Shown piece by piece: positions 37,811 to 46,448 of a stretch of DNA of 64,000 nucleotides (the first letter of the stretch is position 1; each line of letters opens with the position of its first letter). The position numbers and the translations under genes are program-made. This DNA is from TMP-24 sp041397305 (GTDB taxonomy: Bacteria > Pseudomonadota > Alphaproteobacteria > Rhodobacterales > Rhodobacteraceae). The stretch lies in NCBI GenBank assembly GCA_041397305.1, contig JAWKWX010000007.1, positions 62,001-126,000 of the forward strand. The letters are read 5' to 3'. A model generated the notes under the pieces. The model saw nothing but the letters and a program-made list of their open reading frames with translations. It did no database searches and was not told where the DNA came from.

Positions 37811-40180
37811 ATGACCCAGTTCGACGAGAATGATGCCCTCGCCGCCGCTGTGCCGCTGTCGCAGCGGGCCATGGCCGCGCGCGCCGTGGGGCAGGGGGCG
37901 CCCTACCTCGACGGGTTGAATGCGCCGCAGCGGCAGGCGGTCGAGGCGCTGGATGGCCCGGTCCTGATGCTTGCAGGTGCGGGAACCGGCAAGACACGGG
38001 CGCTGACGGCGCGGATCGCGCACTTGCTGGCGACCGCCAAGGCCAGGCCCAACGAAATTCTCGCCGTCACATTCACCAACAAGGCCGCGCGCGAGATGAA
38101 GGAACGTGTCGGCCGTCTGCTGGCCCAGCCGGTCGAAGGGTTGCCCTGGATGGGAACCTTCCACTCCGTTTCCGTCAAGATCCTGCGGCGTCACGCGGAA
38201 CTGGTCGGGCTGAAATCGAGCTTCACCATCCTCGATACCGATGACCAGATCAGGCTTCTGAAACAGCTGATCGTCGCTGCAAATATCGACGAAAAGCGGT
38301 GGCCCGCCCGTCAGTTGGCCGGACTTATTGACAACTGGAAGAACCGGGCGTGGCTACCGGCAAAGGTGCCGTCGGTCGAGGCCGCTGCCTTCAACCACAT
38401 GGGATCGGAGCTTTATGCCGCCTATCAGGAGCGGCTGAAGGCGCTCAATGCCTGCGATTTCGGCGATCTTCTGCTGCATTGCGTGACGATCTTTCAGGCC
38501 CGTCCCGACGTTCTGGAACAGTACCAGCGCTGGTTCCGCTATATCCTCGTCGATGAATATCAAGATACCAACGTTGCCCAGTATCTCTGGCTGCGCCTTC
38601 TTGCTGCCAGCCACAAGAACATCTGCTGCGTCGGCGACGATGATCAGTCGATCTACGGCTGGCGGGGGGCCGAGGTCGGCAACATCCTGCGGTTCGAGAA
38701 GGATTTTCCCGGGGCGACGGTGATCCGGCTGGAGCAGAACTACCGGTCGACCGAACATATCCTTGCCGCCGCCTCGGGACTGATCGCCGCCAACGCCGGG
38801 CGGCTGGGCAAGACGCTCTGGACCGAGGCGACGGGCGGCGAGAAGGTGCGGCTTATCGGCCATTGGGACGGCGAGGAGGAGGCGCGCTGGATTGGCGAGG
38901 AGGTCGAGGCGCTCCAGCGCGGCACGCGCCACATGGATCCGGTCAGCCTGGACGATCAGGCGATTCTCGTCCGCGCTTCCCACCAGATGCGCGCCTTCGA
39001 GGACCGTTTCCTGACCATCGGCCTGCCTTATCGCGTGATCGGCGGCCCGCGTTTCTATGAACGCCAGGAGATTCGCGATGCGATGGCCTATTTCCGGCTG
39101 GCCTGCTCGCCCGCCGATGACCTCGCCTTCGAGCGCGTCGTGAATGTGCCAAAGCGCGGGTTGGGCGACAAGGCGGTGCAGACCATACAGATGCAGGCGC
39201 GCGAGGATGGGGCGGGGCTTGTGGAAGGCGCGCGTTATCTGGCGGCGGCGGGCCGGATGCCCGGCAAGGGCGGCGGGCAATTGCGGCTTTTCGTCGAGGC
39301 GGTCGATCGCTGGCACCGGGTGACCACGCGGCCCGGCTACAATCACATCGAACTGGCCGAAACGATCCTTGAAGAGAGCGGCTACACCGAGATGTGGCAG
39401 AACGACAAGACGCCCGAGGCGCCGGGGCGGCTCGACAATCTCAAGGAACTGGTGAAGGCGCTTGAACAGTTCGACAGTCTGCAGGGCTTTCTCGAACATG
39501 TGGCGCTGATCATGGACAATGACAGCCAGGATGCCGAGGAGAAGGTCACGATCATGACGCTTCATGCCGCCAAGGGTCTCGAATTTCCCGTCGTGTTCCT
39601 GCCGGGCTGGGAAGACGGGCTGTTCCCCTCGCAGCGGTCTATGGATGAAAGCGGATTGAAAGGGCTCGAGGAGGAACGGCGCCTCGCCTATGTCGGCATC
39701 ACCCGCGCCGAAAGGCTTTGCACCATTTCATTTGCGGGAAACCGCCGGGTCTATGGCCAGTGGCAGTCGCAGCTTCCCTCGCGTTTCATCGACGAGCTGC
39801 CCGCGAAACATGTCGACGTGCTGACACCCCCCGGCCTTTACGGCGGCGGCTTCGGCGCGGCCGCCCCGCGCCCGGGCGGCATGGAAGAACGCGCCACCAG
39901 GGCCGATGTCTACAATTCCCCCGGGTGGCGACGCCTGCAGGACCGGTCGCAGGTACGGTCGCTTTCGCAGCCGCGCGAGGCGCGCAACCAGATCATTGAT
40001 CTGGATGCGGTCTCGGCCTTCACCGACGGCGACCGGGTGTTCCACAAGAAATTCGGCTATGGAACCGTGGAAGGCATAGAGGGCGACAAGCTCGAGATTG
40101 CCTTTGACAAGGCGGGCGTGAAACATGTGGTGGCGAGCTTCGTGATTGCCGCCGATCAGGTCGACGACATTCCGTTCTGA
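37811..40180 (+). CDS. uvrD: DNA helicase UvrD/PcrA
   Basis: 789 residues, superfamily 1A 3'-5' helicase for nucleotide excision and mismatch repair. Motif Q LNAPQRQAVEA, Walker A AGAGTGKTRALTAR, Ia FTNKAAREMKER, II VDEYQDTN, III GDDDQSIYGWRGA, IV RLEQNYRST, V TLHAAKGLEFPVV and VI AYVGITRAER are all present. The last 55 residues (VFHKKFGYGTVEGIEGDKLEIAFDKAGVKHVV) form the Tudor-like domain that contacts RNA polymerase in PcrA. SOS control is indicated by the upstream LexA box. Confidence 0.96.
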   Translation: MTQFDENDALAAAVPLSQRAMAARAVGQGAPYLDGLNAPQRQAVEALDGPVLMLAGAGTGKTRALTARIAHLLATAKARPNEILAVTFTNKAAREMKERVGRLLAQPVEGLPWMGTFHSVSVKILRRHAELVGLKSSFTILDTDDQIRLLKQLIVAANIDEKRWPARQLAGLIDNWKNRAWLPAKVPSVEAAAFNHMGSELYAAYQERLKALNACDFGDLLLHCVTIFQARPDVLEQYQRWFRYILVDEYQDTNVAQYLWLRLLAASHKNICCVGDDDQSIYGWRGAEVGNILRFEKDFPGATVIRLEQNYRSTEHILAAASGLIAANAGRLGKTLWTEATGGEKVRLIGHWDGEEEARWIGEEVEALQRGTRHMDPVSLDDQAILVRASHQMRAFEDRFLTIGLPYRVIGGPRFYERQEIRDAMAYFRLACSPADDLAFERVVNVPKRGLGDKAVQTIQMQAREDGAGLVEGARYLAAAGRMPGKGGGQLRLFVEAVDRWHRVTTRPGYNHIELAETILEESGYTEMWQNDKTPEAPGRLDNLKELVKALEQFDSLQGFLEHVALIMDNDSQDAEEKVTIMTLHAAKGLEFPVVFLPGWEDGLFPSQRSMDESGLKGLEEERRLAYVGITRAERLCTISFAGNRRVYGQWQSQLPSRFIDELPAKHVDVLTPPGLYGGGFGAAAPRPGGMEERATRADVYNSPGWRRLQDRSQVRSLSQPREARNQIIDLDAVSAFTDGDRVFHKKFGYGTVEGIEGDKLEIAFDKAGVKHVVASFVIAADQVDDIPF

Positions 40181-40277
40181 CGGACCTGGGTCGCGCAGGC
40201 CACTTTTCAGCAGATGACATCAGGTTCGGGCAGCGCAGGCCGCCCGGTCATCGCTTCTTGCCGTGAAAGGGAAATGC

Positions 40278-40351
40278 GCGGCGATGGCCAGGGGAGGAGG
40301 AACAGCCATCGCCGCGGGGATCTGCCGGCAGGGAGGAGGGAGCCGACGATC
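40278..40351 (-). ncRNA. CcsR-like sRNA, third copy (two hairpins with CCUCCUCCC loops)
   Basis: Hairpin 1 (40319-40351) pairs GATCGTCGGC with GCCGGCAGATC, one bulged A and one G-U pair; its 12-base loop reads TCCCTCCTCCCT. Hairpin 2 (40278-40315) has a perfect 11-bp stem GCGGCGATGGC with a 16-base loop containing CCTCCTCCCC. Two stem-loops with this C-rich loop define the CcsR (cuckoo) sRNAs known from Rhodobacter sphaeroides. It is the most distal copy from the DUF1127 gene and is followed by a modest T-rich stretch. A small spacer hairpin (GGAACCC/GGGTTCC, 40356-40371) separates it from copy 2. Confidence 0.8.
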
Positions 40352-40383
40352 TCAGGGAACCCTCGGGTTCCTTTGGAGTAAGA

Positions 40384-40457
40384 ACGGCGCCCCAGGGAGG
40401 AGGAGGGGGCACCGTCCTTATGCGCCGCGGACCCGAGGGAGGAGGAGGGTCGGCGGC
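40384..40457 (-). ncRNA. CcsR-like sRNA, second copy
   Basis: Hairpin 1 (40424-40457) has an 11-bp stem with a single mismatch (GCCGCCGACCC against GGGTCCGCGGC) and the loop TCCTCCTCCCTC. Hairpin 2 (40384-40415) has a 10-bp stem with one G-U pair (ACGGTGCCCC against GGGGCGCCGT) and the loop CTCCTCCTCCCT. The stem sequences differ between copies while the loop is conserved, which argues for function at the loop. Confidence 0.82.
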
Positions 40458-40489
40458 GGTTCGTCTGGGGCATGGGCCCCGAAGAGGGA

Positions 40490-40551
40490 GGCGGTGACAG
40501 GGAGGGAGGTCACCGCCCGATCCGGCCCGAGGGGGAGGAGAAAGGGCCGGA
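40490..40551 (-). ncRNA. CcsR-like sRNA, first copy
   Basis: Hairpin 1 (40521-40551) has a perfect 8-bp stem TCCGGCCC/GGGCCGGA with a 15-base loop holding CTCCTCCCCC. Hairpin 2 (40490-40517) has a perfect 9-bp stem GGCGGTGAC/GTCACCGCC with the variant loop CTCCCTCCCT. It begins 8 bases after the DUF1127 stop codon, so it is probably processed from the mRNA 3' end. Confidence 0.82.
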
Positions 40552-40558
40552 AATCCGA

Positions 40559-40768
40559 TTACTTGCCGTAGGCGGCCTCGACGGCGACGCGCTCGATTTC
40601 CGAGCGGTGCAGGCCGAGGTCGTTCAGCTCGCGGTCGTTCAGGCCGTCAAGCTCGCGCAGCGTCTGGCGGTAGATGCCATAGCGGCGGCGGCTTTCGTTC
40701 AGGCCAGCGAAGAAGGCCGAAATCCGGTCGAAGAGCGTGGCGTTGCCGCGAAGAATGGTCGTGTTCAT
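40559..40768 (-). CDS. DUF1127 small protein, CcaF1-like
   Basis: 69 residues. The C-terminal half carries the DUF1127 pattern RRYGIYRQTLRELDGLNDRELNDLGLHRSEIERVAVEAAYGK. The homologous gene in Rhodobacter sphaeroides (RSP_6037, CcaF1) is cotranscribed with the CcsR sRNAs under heat-shock sigma factors, and its product binds RNA and affects their maturation. The ATG at 40768 has GATGAGG upstream; an ATG at 40780 is the alternative. The same-strand sRNA array directly downstream makes the assignment strong. The leader also contains CTTCCTCCC, one more C-rich word. Confidence 0.88.
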   Translation of the reverse strand: MNTTILRGNATLFDRISAFFAGLNESRRRYGIYRQTLRELDGLNDRELNDLGLHRSEIERVAVEAAYGK

Positions 40769-40870
40769 CTTGTGCCTCATCTATGTCGTTGCACGATCAC
40801 CGTCGTGCTGTTGGGAGGAAGATGCTCTCGATGCTGCAGTTGCACAATACCGGAAAAAATCAATGCCGCC

Positions 40871-40885
40871 ATGCAGAAACTGCAT
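40871..40885. promoter_or_regulatory. Inverted repeat in the divergent gap between ccaF1-like gene and mrp
   Basis: ATGCAGAAACTGCAT is a perfect 6+3+6 inverted repeat about 105 bases upstream of the DUF1127 start and 155 bases before mrp. It could be an operator or part of a small hairpin. No confident heat-shock promoter could be drawn by eye. Confidence 0.35.
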
Positions 40886-41038
40886 ATCAGGTGCTGACCT
40901 ATTTTGACGTTGCGGAAACGGACATGTAACGGTTTCGTGAAGCAAAACCGATGCCTGCGCGGGACTGCGACCATTTCGCCCTTGCCGAGGCGTGCGGCTT
41001 GAAGCCAAGTGTGCAGCGCATAGCAAAGGATGGCCTTT

Positions 41039-42106
41039 ATGATGCCCGACCGCGACCAGATCCTCTCTGTCCTCTCTCGCATCGCGCTGCCCGATGGCGG
41101 CGATCCGGTGTCGCGCGACATGATCCGGGCGCTGACCGTCGAGGGTGACAGGGTGAGCTTCGTGATCGAGGCGCCAACGCCCGAGCTTGCGCGCCAGATG
41201 GAGCCGGTCCGTCGCGCGGCAGAAGCGGCGGTTGCCGCTCTTGGTGTCGCGCGGGTTTCGGCGCTGCTTACGGCGCATGGTCCGGCAGCGAAGGCGCCGC
41301 CACCGTCGCTGAAGATCGGCGGCCATCCGACGCCGCAGGCCGGGCCCCAGCATGTGCCGGGCGTGGCGCGGATCCTGGCGGTGGGATCGGGCAAGGGCGG
41401 GGTGGGCAAATCGACGGTTTCGTCCAATCTCGCCGTGGCGCTCGCGCGGCAGGGCAGGCGGGTCGGCCTACTGGACGCCGATATCTACGGTCCGTCGCAG
41501 CCGCGGATGATGGGGGTTTCGAAGCGCCCGGCTTCTCCGGATGGCAAGACGATCGAACCCCTGGTGGCGCACGGCGTGACGATGATGTCGATCGGGCTGA
41601 TGCTGAAGGAAAACGAGGCAGTGGTCTGGCGCGGACCAATGCTGATGGGGGCGATGCAGCAGCTTCTGAACCAGGTGGCCTGGGGCGATCTCGACGTGCT
41701 GATCGTCGATCTGCCGCCGGGCACGGGCGACGTGCAGCTGACGCTCTGTCAGAAGACCCATGTGACCGGGGCGATCATCGTCTCGACCCCGCAGGATGTG
41801 GCGCTGCTGGATGCCCGGCGGGCGATCGACATGTTCGGCAAGCTGAAGACGCCGATCCTCGGCCTGATCGAGAACATGTCGTCTTATGTTTGCCCGAACT
41901 GCGGGCATGAGGCGCATATCTTCGGCCATGGCGGGGTGGCGGCAGAGGCCGAGACGCTCGACGTGCCGTTCCTGGGCGAGATCCCCCTGTCGCTTGATGT
42001 TCGCCTTGCCGGGGATGCCGGCACGCCGATTGCGGTCGGCGAAGGCCCGGTCGCGGAGGCCTATGCGCGCATTGCTCACCGGCTCATTGCGGGCGGCATG
42101 GCCTGA
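41039..42106 (+). CDS. mrp: Mrp/NBP35 family iron-sulfur cluster carrier ATPase
   Basis: 355 residues. An N-terminal DUF59/MIP18-type domain (RDQILSVLSRIALPDGGDPVSRDMIRAL) precedes a deviant Walker A P-loop domain, GSGKGGVGKSTVSSNLAVAL. CPNCG near residue 285 supplies the CxxC that binds a bridging 4Fe-4S cluster. VDLPPGTGDVQLTL is characteristic. It transfers Fe-S clusters to apoproteins in the cytosol. AAAGGA precedes the ATG at 41039; ATGs at 41030 and 41042 are alternatives. Confidence 0.94.
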   Translation: MMPDRDQILSVLSRIALPDGGDPVSRDMIRALTVEGDRVSFVIEAPTPELARQMEPVRRAAEAAVAALGVARVSALLTAHGPAAKAPPPSLKIGGHPTPQAGPQHVPGVARILAVGSGKGGVGKSTVSSNLAVALARQGRRVGLLDADIYGPSQPRMMGVSKRPASPDGKTIEPLVAHGVTMMSIGLMLKENEAVVWRGPMLMGAMQQLLNQVAWGDLDVLIVDLPPGTGDVQLTLCQKTHVTGAIIVSTPQDVALLDARRAIDMFGKLKTPILGLIENMSSYVCPNCGHEAHIFGHGGVAAEAETLDVPFLGEIPLSLDVRLAGDAGTPIAVGEGPVAEAYARIAHRLIAGGMA

Positions 42107-42190
42107 TCGGGCTTCGCCGTCGCACTCCTGGTCGCGCGTCGTCACTCGCCAGGCGGGCCTGACGGCACGCGAAGTGCCCGGTCGTACGGC

Positions 42191-42216
42191 ATGGGAAATC
42201 ATGGGACTGCATGCGG
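42191..42216 (+). promoter_or_regulatory. Candidate MraZ-box array, distal
   Basis: ATGGGAAATC, ATGGGACTGC and a decayed ATGCGGCCCG follow each other with a 10-base period. MraZ proteins bind TGGGN direct repeats spaced by 5 bases, so the pattern fits. It is about 570 bases upstream of mraZ. Confidence 0.45.
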
Positions 42217-42499
42217 CCCGTGTCGGCAGGGCACGAATCATTTGCCCGCCAGATGCCCGAAGATATGCGATTTTTTGCGGCAATATCGCGATTTCCGCTT
42301 GGTCGCGGCGCGAAAAGGCAATGATTTCCGGGCGGCCATGGGAATGAAGGTTGGATGCCCAGACCGCTATATCTGGTAGTGGCCGGATATTCAGTTATCG
42401 ATATCTCGTCAATCTCGCAGCCATTCTCTGCTGGTTCCGCCGGTCTTGGGTCGGGTTCTGGCGAAACTCTCGCCTGTAGACCCAAAGATTTCTGTTGAT

Positions 42500-42525
42500 T
42501 CCCATGAAATCCCATGTCATCCCTT
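42500..42525 (-). promoter_or_regulatory. Candidate MraZ-box array, proximal
   Basis: On the minus strand AGGGATGAC, ATGGGATTTC and ATGGGAATCA repeat at a 10-base period (CCCAT at 42501 and 42511, CCCTT at 42521 on the plus strand). It is about 260 bases before mraZ and inverted relative to the distal array. Confidence 0.5.
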
Positions 42526-42786
42526 TCTGTACCGGTAGGACGGGATCAGGACTTCGGGGCGGCAAGACCCCAAACGGCAAAAGTCAGGTTTCATACAGGC
42601 GCCCGCCCTACCGAACCAAGAGATCCGGCGCTGTGACGAGCAGACATCCCCCCAGGTGGTCACCAGCCGGACAGACCCAGAGATGGGACGAGGGCGGCGG
42701 ATCGGGCAGTGGCAGCAGCCCGATCCGCCGTTGTCTTTCCGGGGCCCCCGCTCCGGCAAGAGGGACAGGCAAAGGAGCGCGGGCCG

Positions 42787-43290
42787 TTGGCACGCAGGTT
42801 CAGAGGGTCGGAGACGTTCAAGGTGGACGCGAAGGGTCGCGTATCCATCCCCGCCCCGTTCCGCCGCGTGATCGAGGCTTCCGACCCTGACTGGCGCGAG
42901 GGCCTGCGTCCGAACATCGTGATCGTTTACGGCGACGCCCGGCAGGATTGGCTGGAAGTCTATACGATGCGCGCCATCGAAGAGATCGACGAGCAGATCG
43001 AGGACATGCAGCGCGGCTCCGCCGAGCGCCTGATGCTGGAAGAGCGCATGTATGGCCAGTCGGTTGAAACCAATATCGACGATGACGGTCGCCTCGTCCT
43101 TCCGCAGAAACTGCGCGAGAAGATCGGGCTCACGTCCGAGGCTTTCTTCATCTCGGCGGGCGATTATTTCAAGATCTGGAAGCCCGAGACCTATGAGGAG
43201 CGCGCCGGCGCCCGCTCGCGGCGGCTGGCCGATCAATATCCCGACGATTTCGACCCCCGCAGCCTTCTGCCGCCGAGGACGAGGGGATGA
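42787..43290 (+). CDS. mraZ: Transcriptional regulator MraZ
   Basis: 167 residues from a TTG start with AAAGGAG 10 bases upstream. The TTG choice gives the normal family opening (M)ARRFRGSETFKVDAKGRVSIP. Two AbrB/SpoVT-like halves each carry the DxxGR motif: VDAKGRVSIP and IDDDGRLVLP. MraZ represses the dcw cluster by binding TGGG repeats; candidates lie upstream. It overlaps rsmH by 4 bases. Confidence 0.95.
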   Translation: MARRFRGSETFKVDAKGRVSIPAPFRRVIEASDPDWREGLRPNIVIVYGDARQDWLEVYTMRAIEEIDEQIEDMQRGSAERLMLEERMYGQSVETNIDDDGRLVLPQKLREKIGLTSEAFFISAGDYFKIWKPETYEERAGARSRRLADQYPDDFDPRSLLPPRTRG

Positions 43291-44291
43291 AGATGCCGCT
43301 GCCACGGCCCGAAACTCCGCCAGATGCCCCCCATGTTCCGGTCCTTCTGAAGCCGCTCCTCGAAGCGGTTTCGCCGGTCTCCGGTGTCTGGGTCGACGGA
43401 ACCTTCGGGGCGGGCGGCTATACGCGGGGTCTTCTGGCGGCGGGCGCCGACAGGGTGATCGCCATCGACCGCGATCCGCTGACCTTCCGCATGGCGCGGG
43501 AATGGGCGGGGGACTATGGCGAGCGGCTGACCCTGACCGAGGGCACCTTCTCCGATCTCGACCTGCTGGCGGGTCAACCGGTTGATGGCGTTGTCCTCGA
43601 TCTTGGCGTTTCCTCCATGCAGATCGATGAAGCCGAGCGCGGCTTTTCCTTCCAGAAAGATGGCCCTCTGGACATGCGCATGGGCGAAAGCGGGCCGACC
43701 GCCGCCGATCTCGTCAACGGGGCCACAGAGGCCGAGCTGGCCGACATCCTCTATCATTATGGCGAAGAGCGCGCCTCGCGCCGCATCGCCCGCGCGATGG
43801 TGGCGGGCCGACCTTTCACCTCGACACTGCAGCTTGCAAAGGTCGTCGAAAGCTGTCTGCCGCGCGCCAAACCCGGGCAGAGCCACCCCGCGACCCGCAC
43901 CTTCCAGGCGCTTCGGATCGCGGTGAACGATGAGTTCGGCCAACTTGAAGCCGGGCTGGCCGCAGCGGAACGGGCGTTGAAACCGGGCGGGCGGCTTGCG
44001 GTCGTGACCTTCCATTCTCTGGAAGATCGCGTGGTGAAACGCTTCTTCCAGATGCGGTCGGGCGCCGAAGGGCAGGGCAGCCGCCATGCGCCCGCCCGGG
44101 CAGAGGTGCGTCCGGCCTTCACCATGCTCACCCGCAAGGCCATTGGCCCGGATGACGATGAACTGGCTGCGAACCCCCGCTCGCGCTCGGCCAAGCTCCG
44201 TGTCGGGCGGCGGACCGACGCGGTCGCCGGGCAGACTGATGCGGCGAGCCTGGCGCTGCCACGCCTGCCGCAAAAGAAGAAAGGACGCTGA
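43287..44291 (+). CDS. rsmH: 16S rRNA (cytosine-1402-N4)-methyltransferase RsmH
   Basis: 334 residues. HVPVLLKPLLEAVSPVSGVWVDGTFGAGGYTRGLL opens the SAM-binding fold; DGVVLDLGVSSMQIDEAERGFSFQKDGPLDMRMG and FQALRIAVNDEFGQLEAGL follow. It methylates C1402 of 16S rRNA. It is the second dcw gene, coupled to mraZ by ATGA. Confidence 0.97.
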   Translation: MKMPLPRPETPPDAPHVPVLLKPLLEAVSPVSGVWVDGTFGAGGYTRGLLAAGADRVIAIDRDPLTFRMAREWAGDYGERLTLTEGTFSDLDLLAGQPVDGVVLDLGVSSMQIDEAERGFSFQKDGPLDMRMGESGPTAADLVNGATEAELADILYHYGEERASRRIARAMVAGRPFTSTLQLAKVVESCLPRAKPGQSHPATRTFQALRIAVNDEFGQLEAGLAAAERALKPGGRLAVVTFHSLEDRVVKRFFQMRSGAEGQGSRHAPARAEVRPAFTMLTRKAIGPDDDELAANPRSRSAKLRVGRRTDAVAGQTDAASLALPRLPQKKKGR

Positions 44292-44294
44292 GCC

Positions 44295-44651
44295 ATGCGC
44301 GGTCTCATCCTCATCCTCTTCGCGATCTCGCTCATCGCGCTTGGCTTCTGGGCCTATCGCGAGAATTATCGGACCCAGGCCGAACTTGCCGAGGTGCGCA
44401 GCCTGCAGGTCGAGATAGGCGAGCTGAAGGAAAGCCTGTCGGTCCTGAACGCCGAATGGGCCTATCTGAACCGGCCTGACCGGCTTCGGGCGCTGGCGGA
44501 CCTGAATTTCGAACGTCTCGGCCTTCTGCCGCTGGCTCCGGAACAGTTCGGCGATGTCGCCCAGATCAGCTATCCGACGGCAGGGATGCCCTCGCTCGAC
44601 CCGATCACCGACCCGATCTCCACCGTCGCCGCGCTGGAAAAGACCCCATGA
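44295..44651 (+). CDS. ftsL: Cell division protein FtsL
   Basis: 118 residues: one N-terminal membrane helix (LILILFAISLIALGFWAY), then a coiled-coil stretch (AELAEVRSLQVEIGELKESLSVLNAEWAYL) ending in PDRLRALADLNFERLGLLPLAPEQ, the usual alphaproteobacterial FtsL pattern. It recruits division proteins in the periplasm. It sits 3 bases after rsmH and overlaps ftsI by 4 bases. Confidence 0.88.
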   Translation: MRGLILILFAISLIALGFWAYRENYRTQAELAEVRSLQVEIGELKESLSVLNAEWAYLNRPDRLRALADLNFERLGLLPLAPEQFGDVAQISYPTAGMPSLDPITDPISTVAALEKTP

Positions 44652-46432
44652 TCCGTACACCGCTTCGCCCGCTCGCCCGCATCCTCTCGGCCCGCGCCAA
44701 GGGCGAAAACCCCGACGCGATAGAGCGCGAGAACCTGCGACTGCGCCATGAGGAGATGCGCGACAGGGCGCGGCTGAAGGCGGAAGGGCGCCTGCTGCTT
44801 CTGGGTCTCGCCTTCGTTGCGGGGTTTGGCGCCGTCGGCGTTCGGATGGGCGTTCTGGCGGCCTCCGCGCCCGAAGAGCCGAAAAGCGGCCAGGCGGGGC
44901 CGGCGATTGTCGCGCAGCGGGCCGATATCACCGACCGCGAGGGGCGGATTCTCGCCACGAACCTCGTCACCCACGCGCTGTATGCCCAGCCGAAGCTGAT
45001 GATCGACCCGGCGGGCGCGGCCGAAAAGCTTGCGCTGATCTTCCCCGACCTTGATGCAGAGAAGCTGAAGAAGGATTTCACCGGGTCTAAGAAATTCCTC
45101 TGGATCAAGAAACGCATCTCGCCGGAACAGATGCAGCTTGTGCACGAGATCGGCGATCCGGGCCTTCTGTTCGGGCCGCGCGAGATGCGGCTTTATCCCA
45201 ATGGCGCGCTCGCCTCGCATATCCTCGGCGGATCGTCCTTTGGACGCGAGGGCGTGGCCTCGGCCGAGGTGATCGGTACGGCGGGCGTGGAAAAGACCTT
45301 CGACCACTGGCTGCGCGATCCGGCGAACGGCGGCGCGCCCCTGCAGCTGTCGATCGACCTTTCTGTTCAGGCCACGGTCGAAGAGGTGCTCGACGGCGGC
45401 ATGAAACTGATGAACGCCAGGGGGGCGGCCGCTGTCCTGATGGATGTGAGGACCGGCGAAGTGATCGCCATGGCCTCGCTTCCCGATTTCGATCCGAACA
45501 CCAGGCCCGCGCCGCTGACCAAGGGCCAAGCCTCCGACAGCCCGCTTTTCAACCGCGCGGTACAGGGCGTCTACGAGCTCGGCTCGACCTTCAAGATCTT
45601 CGCCGTGGCGCAGGCGCTCGACCTTGGCCTCGTCAATCCGATGACGATGGTGGATACGAAAAGCCCGATGTTCTGGGGCAAGTACAGGATTCATGATTTC
45701 CACAATTACGGCGCCCAGAATACAGTGACCGATGTCGTGGTGAAATCCTCCAACGTCGGCACCGCCCATATCATCGGCATGGTCGGGCCGGAGAAGCAAC
45801 AGGCCTTCCTGAAGTCGCTGGGCTTCTTCGAGCCCACGCCGGTCGAACTGGTGGAGGCGCCGACCGGCAAGCCGCTGATCCCCAAGCGCTGGTCCGAAAT
45901 CTCGATGCTGACGATTTCCTATGGCCATGGCCTGTCGGCAAGCCCCCTGCATCTGGCCGCTGCCTATGCCTCGATCGTCAACGGCGGCACGCGGGTGCGT
46001 CCGACGATCCTGAAGACCGACAAGGTGCAGGAAGGCGAACGGGTCATCAGCGAAAAGACCTCCGAGACCGCGCGCTCGCTCCTGCGGCAGGTGGTGGTGC
46101 GCGGCACGGCCTCGTTCGGCGAGGTGCCGGGCTATGCGGTCGGCGGCAAGACCGGCACCGCCGACAAGCCGAAGCCCACCGGGGGCTATTACAAGGACAA
46201 GGTCATCACCACCTTCGCCTCGACCTTCCCGTCCTATGACCCGAAATATGTACTGATCGTTACGCTCGACGAGCCTGTCGAAAGTTCGGGCGACGAGCCG
46301 CGCCGCACGGCGGGCTGGACATCGGTGCCGGTCGCGGCCGAAGTGATCCGCCGCATCGCGCCGCTTCTGGGCCTCAGGCCCGAGGTTGAACCTGGGCTGG
46401 AGGCGGGTGTAACACGCGTCAGCACCAACTGA
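44648..46432 (+). CDS. ftsI: Peptidoglycan transpeptidase FtsI (PBP3)
   Basis: 594 residues. Cytoplasmic N terminus, one membrane helix (LLLLGLAFVAGFGAVGVRMGVLAA), the pedestal domain (RADITDREGRILATNLVTHALYA), then the transpeptidase domain with nucleophile Ser in ELGSTFKIF (SxxK), KSSNVG (SxN) and GGKTGTADKP (KTG). It cross-links septal peptidoglycan. Standard gene order. Confidence 0.97.
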   Translation: MIRTPLRPLARILSARAKGENPDAIERENLRLRHEEMRDRARLKAEGRLLLLGLAFVAGFGAVGVRMGVLAASAPEEPKSGQAGPAIVAQRADITDREGRILATNLVTHALYAQPKLMIDPAGAAEKLALIFPDLDAEKLKKDFTGSKKFLWIKKRISPEQMQLVHEIGDPGLLFGPREMRLYPNGALASHILGGSSFGREGVASAEVIGTAGVEKTFDHWLRDPANGGAPLQLSIDLSVQATVEEVLDGGMKLMNARGAAAVLMDVRTGEVIAMASLPDFDPNTRPAPLTKGQASDSPLFNRAVQGVYELGSTFKIFAVAQALDLGLVNPMTMVDTKSPMFWGKYRIHDFHNYGAQNTVTDVVVKSSNVGTAHIIGMVGPEKQQAFLKSLGFFEPTPVELVEAPTGKPLIPKRWSEISMLTISYGHGLSASPLHLAAAYASIVNGGTRVRPTILKTDKVQEGERVISEKTSETARSLLRQVVVRGTASFGEVPGYAVGGKTGTADKPKPTGGYYKDKVITTFASTFPSYDPKYVLIVTLDEPVESSGDEPRRTAGWTSVPVAAEVIRRIAPLLGLRPEVEPGLEAGVTRVSTN

Positions 46433-46448
46433 TGGCCCCGGGGGTAGA

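Larger units (their letters stand above)
42107..42786. other. 680-base noncoding region upstream of mraZ
   Basis: The longest gap in the window and richer in A+T than its surroundings. It holds two candidate MraZ-box arrays, two GANTC sites (GAATC at 42235, GATTC at 42497, the CcrM methylation word of alphaproteobacteria) and an inverted repeat CCAGA/TCTGG near 42359-42376. The frames here give no plausible protein. The dcw promoter must lie inside it. Confidence 0.55.

Noticed and set aside
40290..40540. A series of GGGAGGAGG words read as plus-strand ribosome sites for tiny ORFs
   Set aside because: Each word lies in the loop of a stable stem-loop, with no start codon at the right distance. 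The minus-strand sRNA reading explains all six copies.
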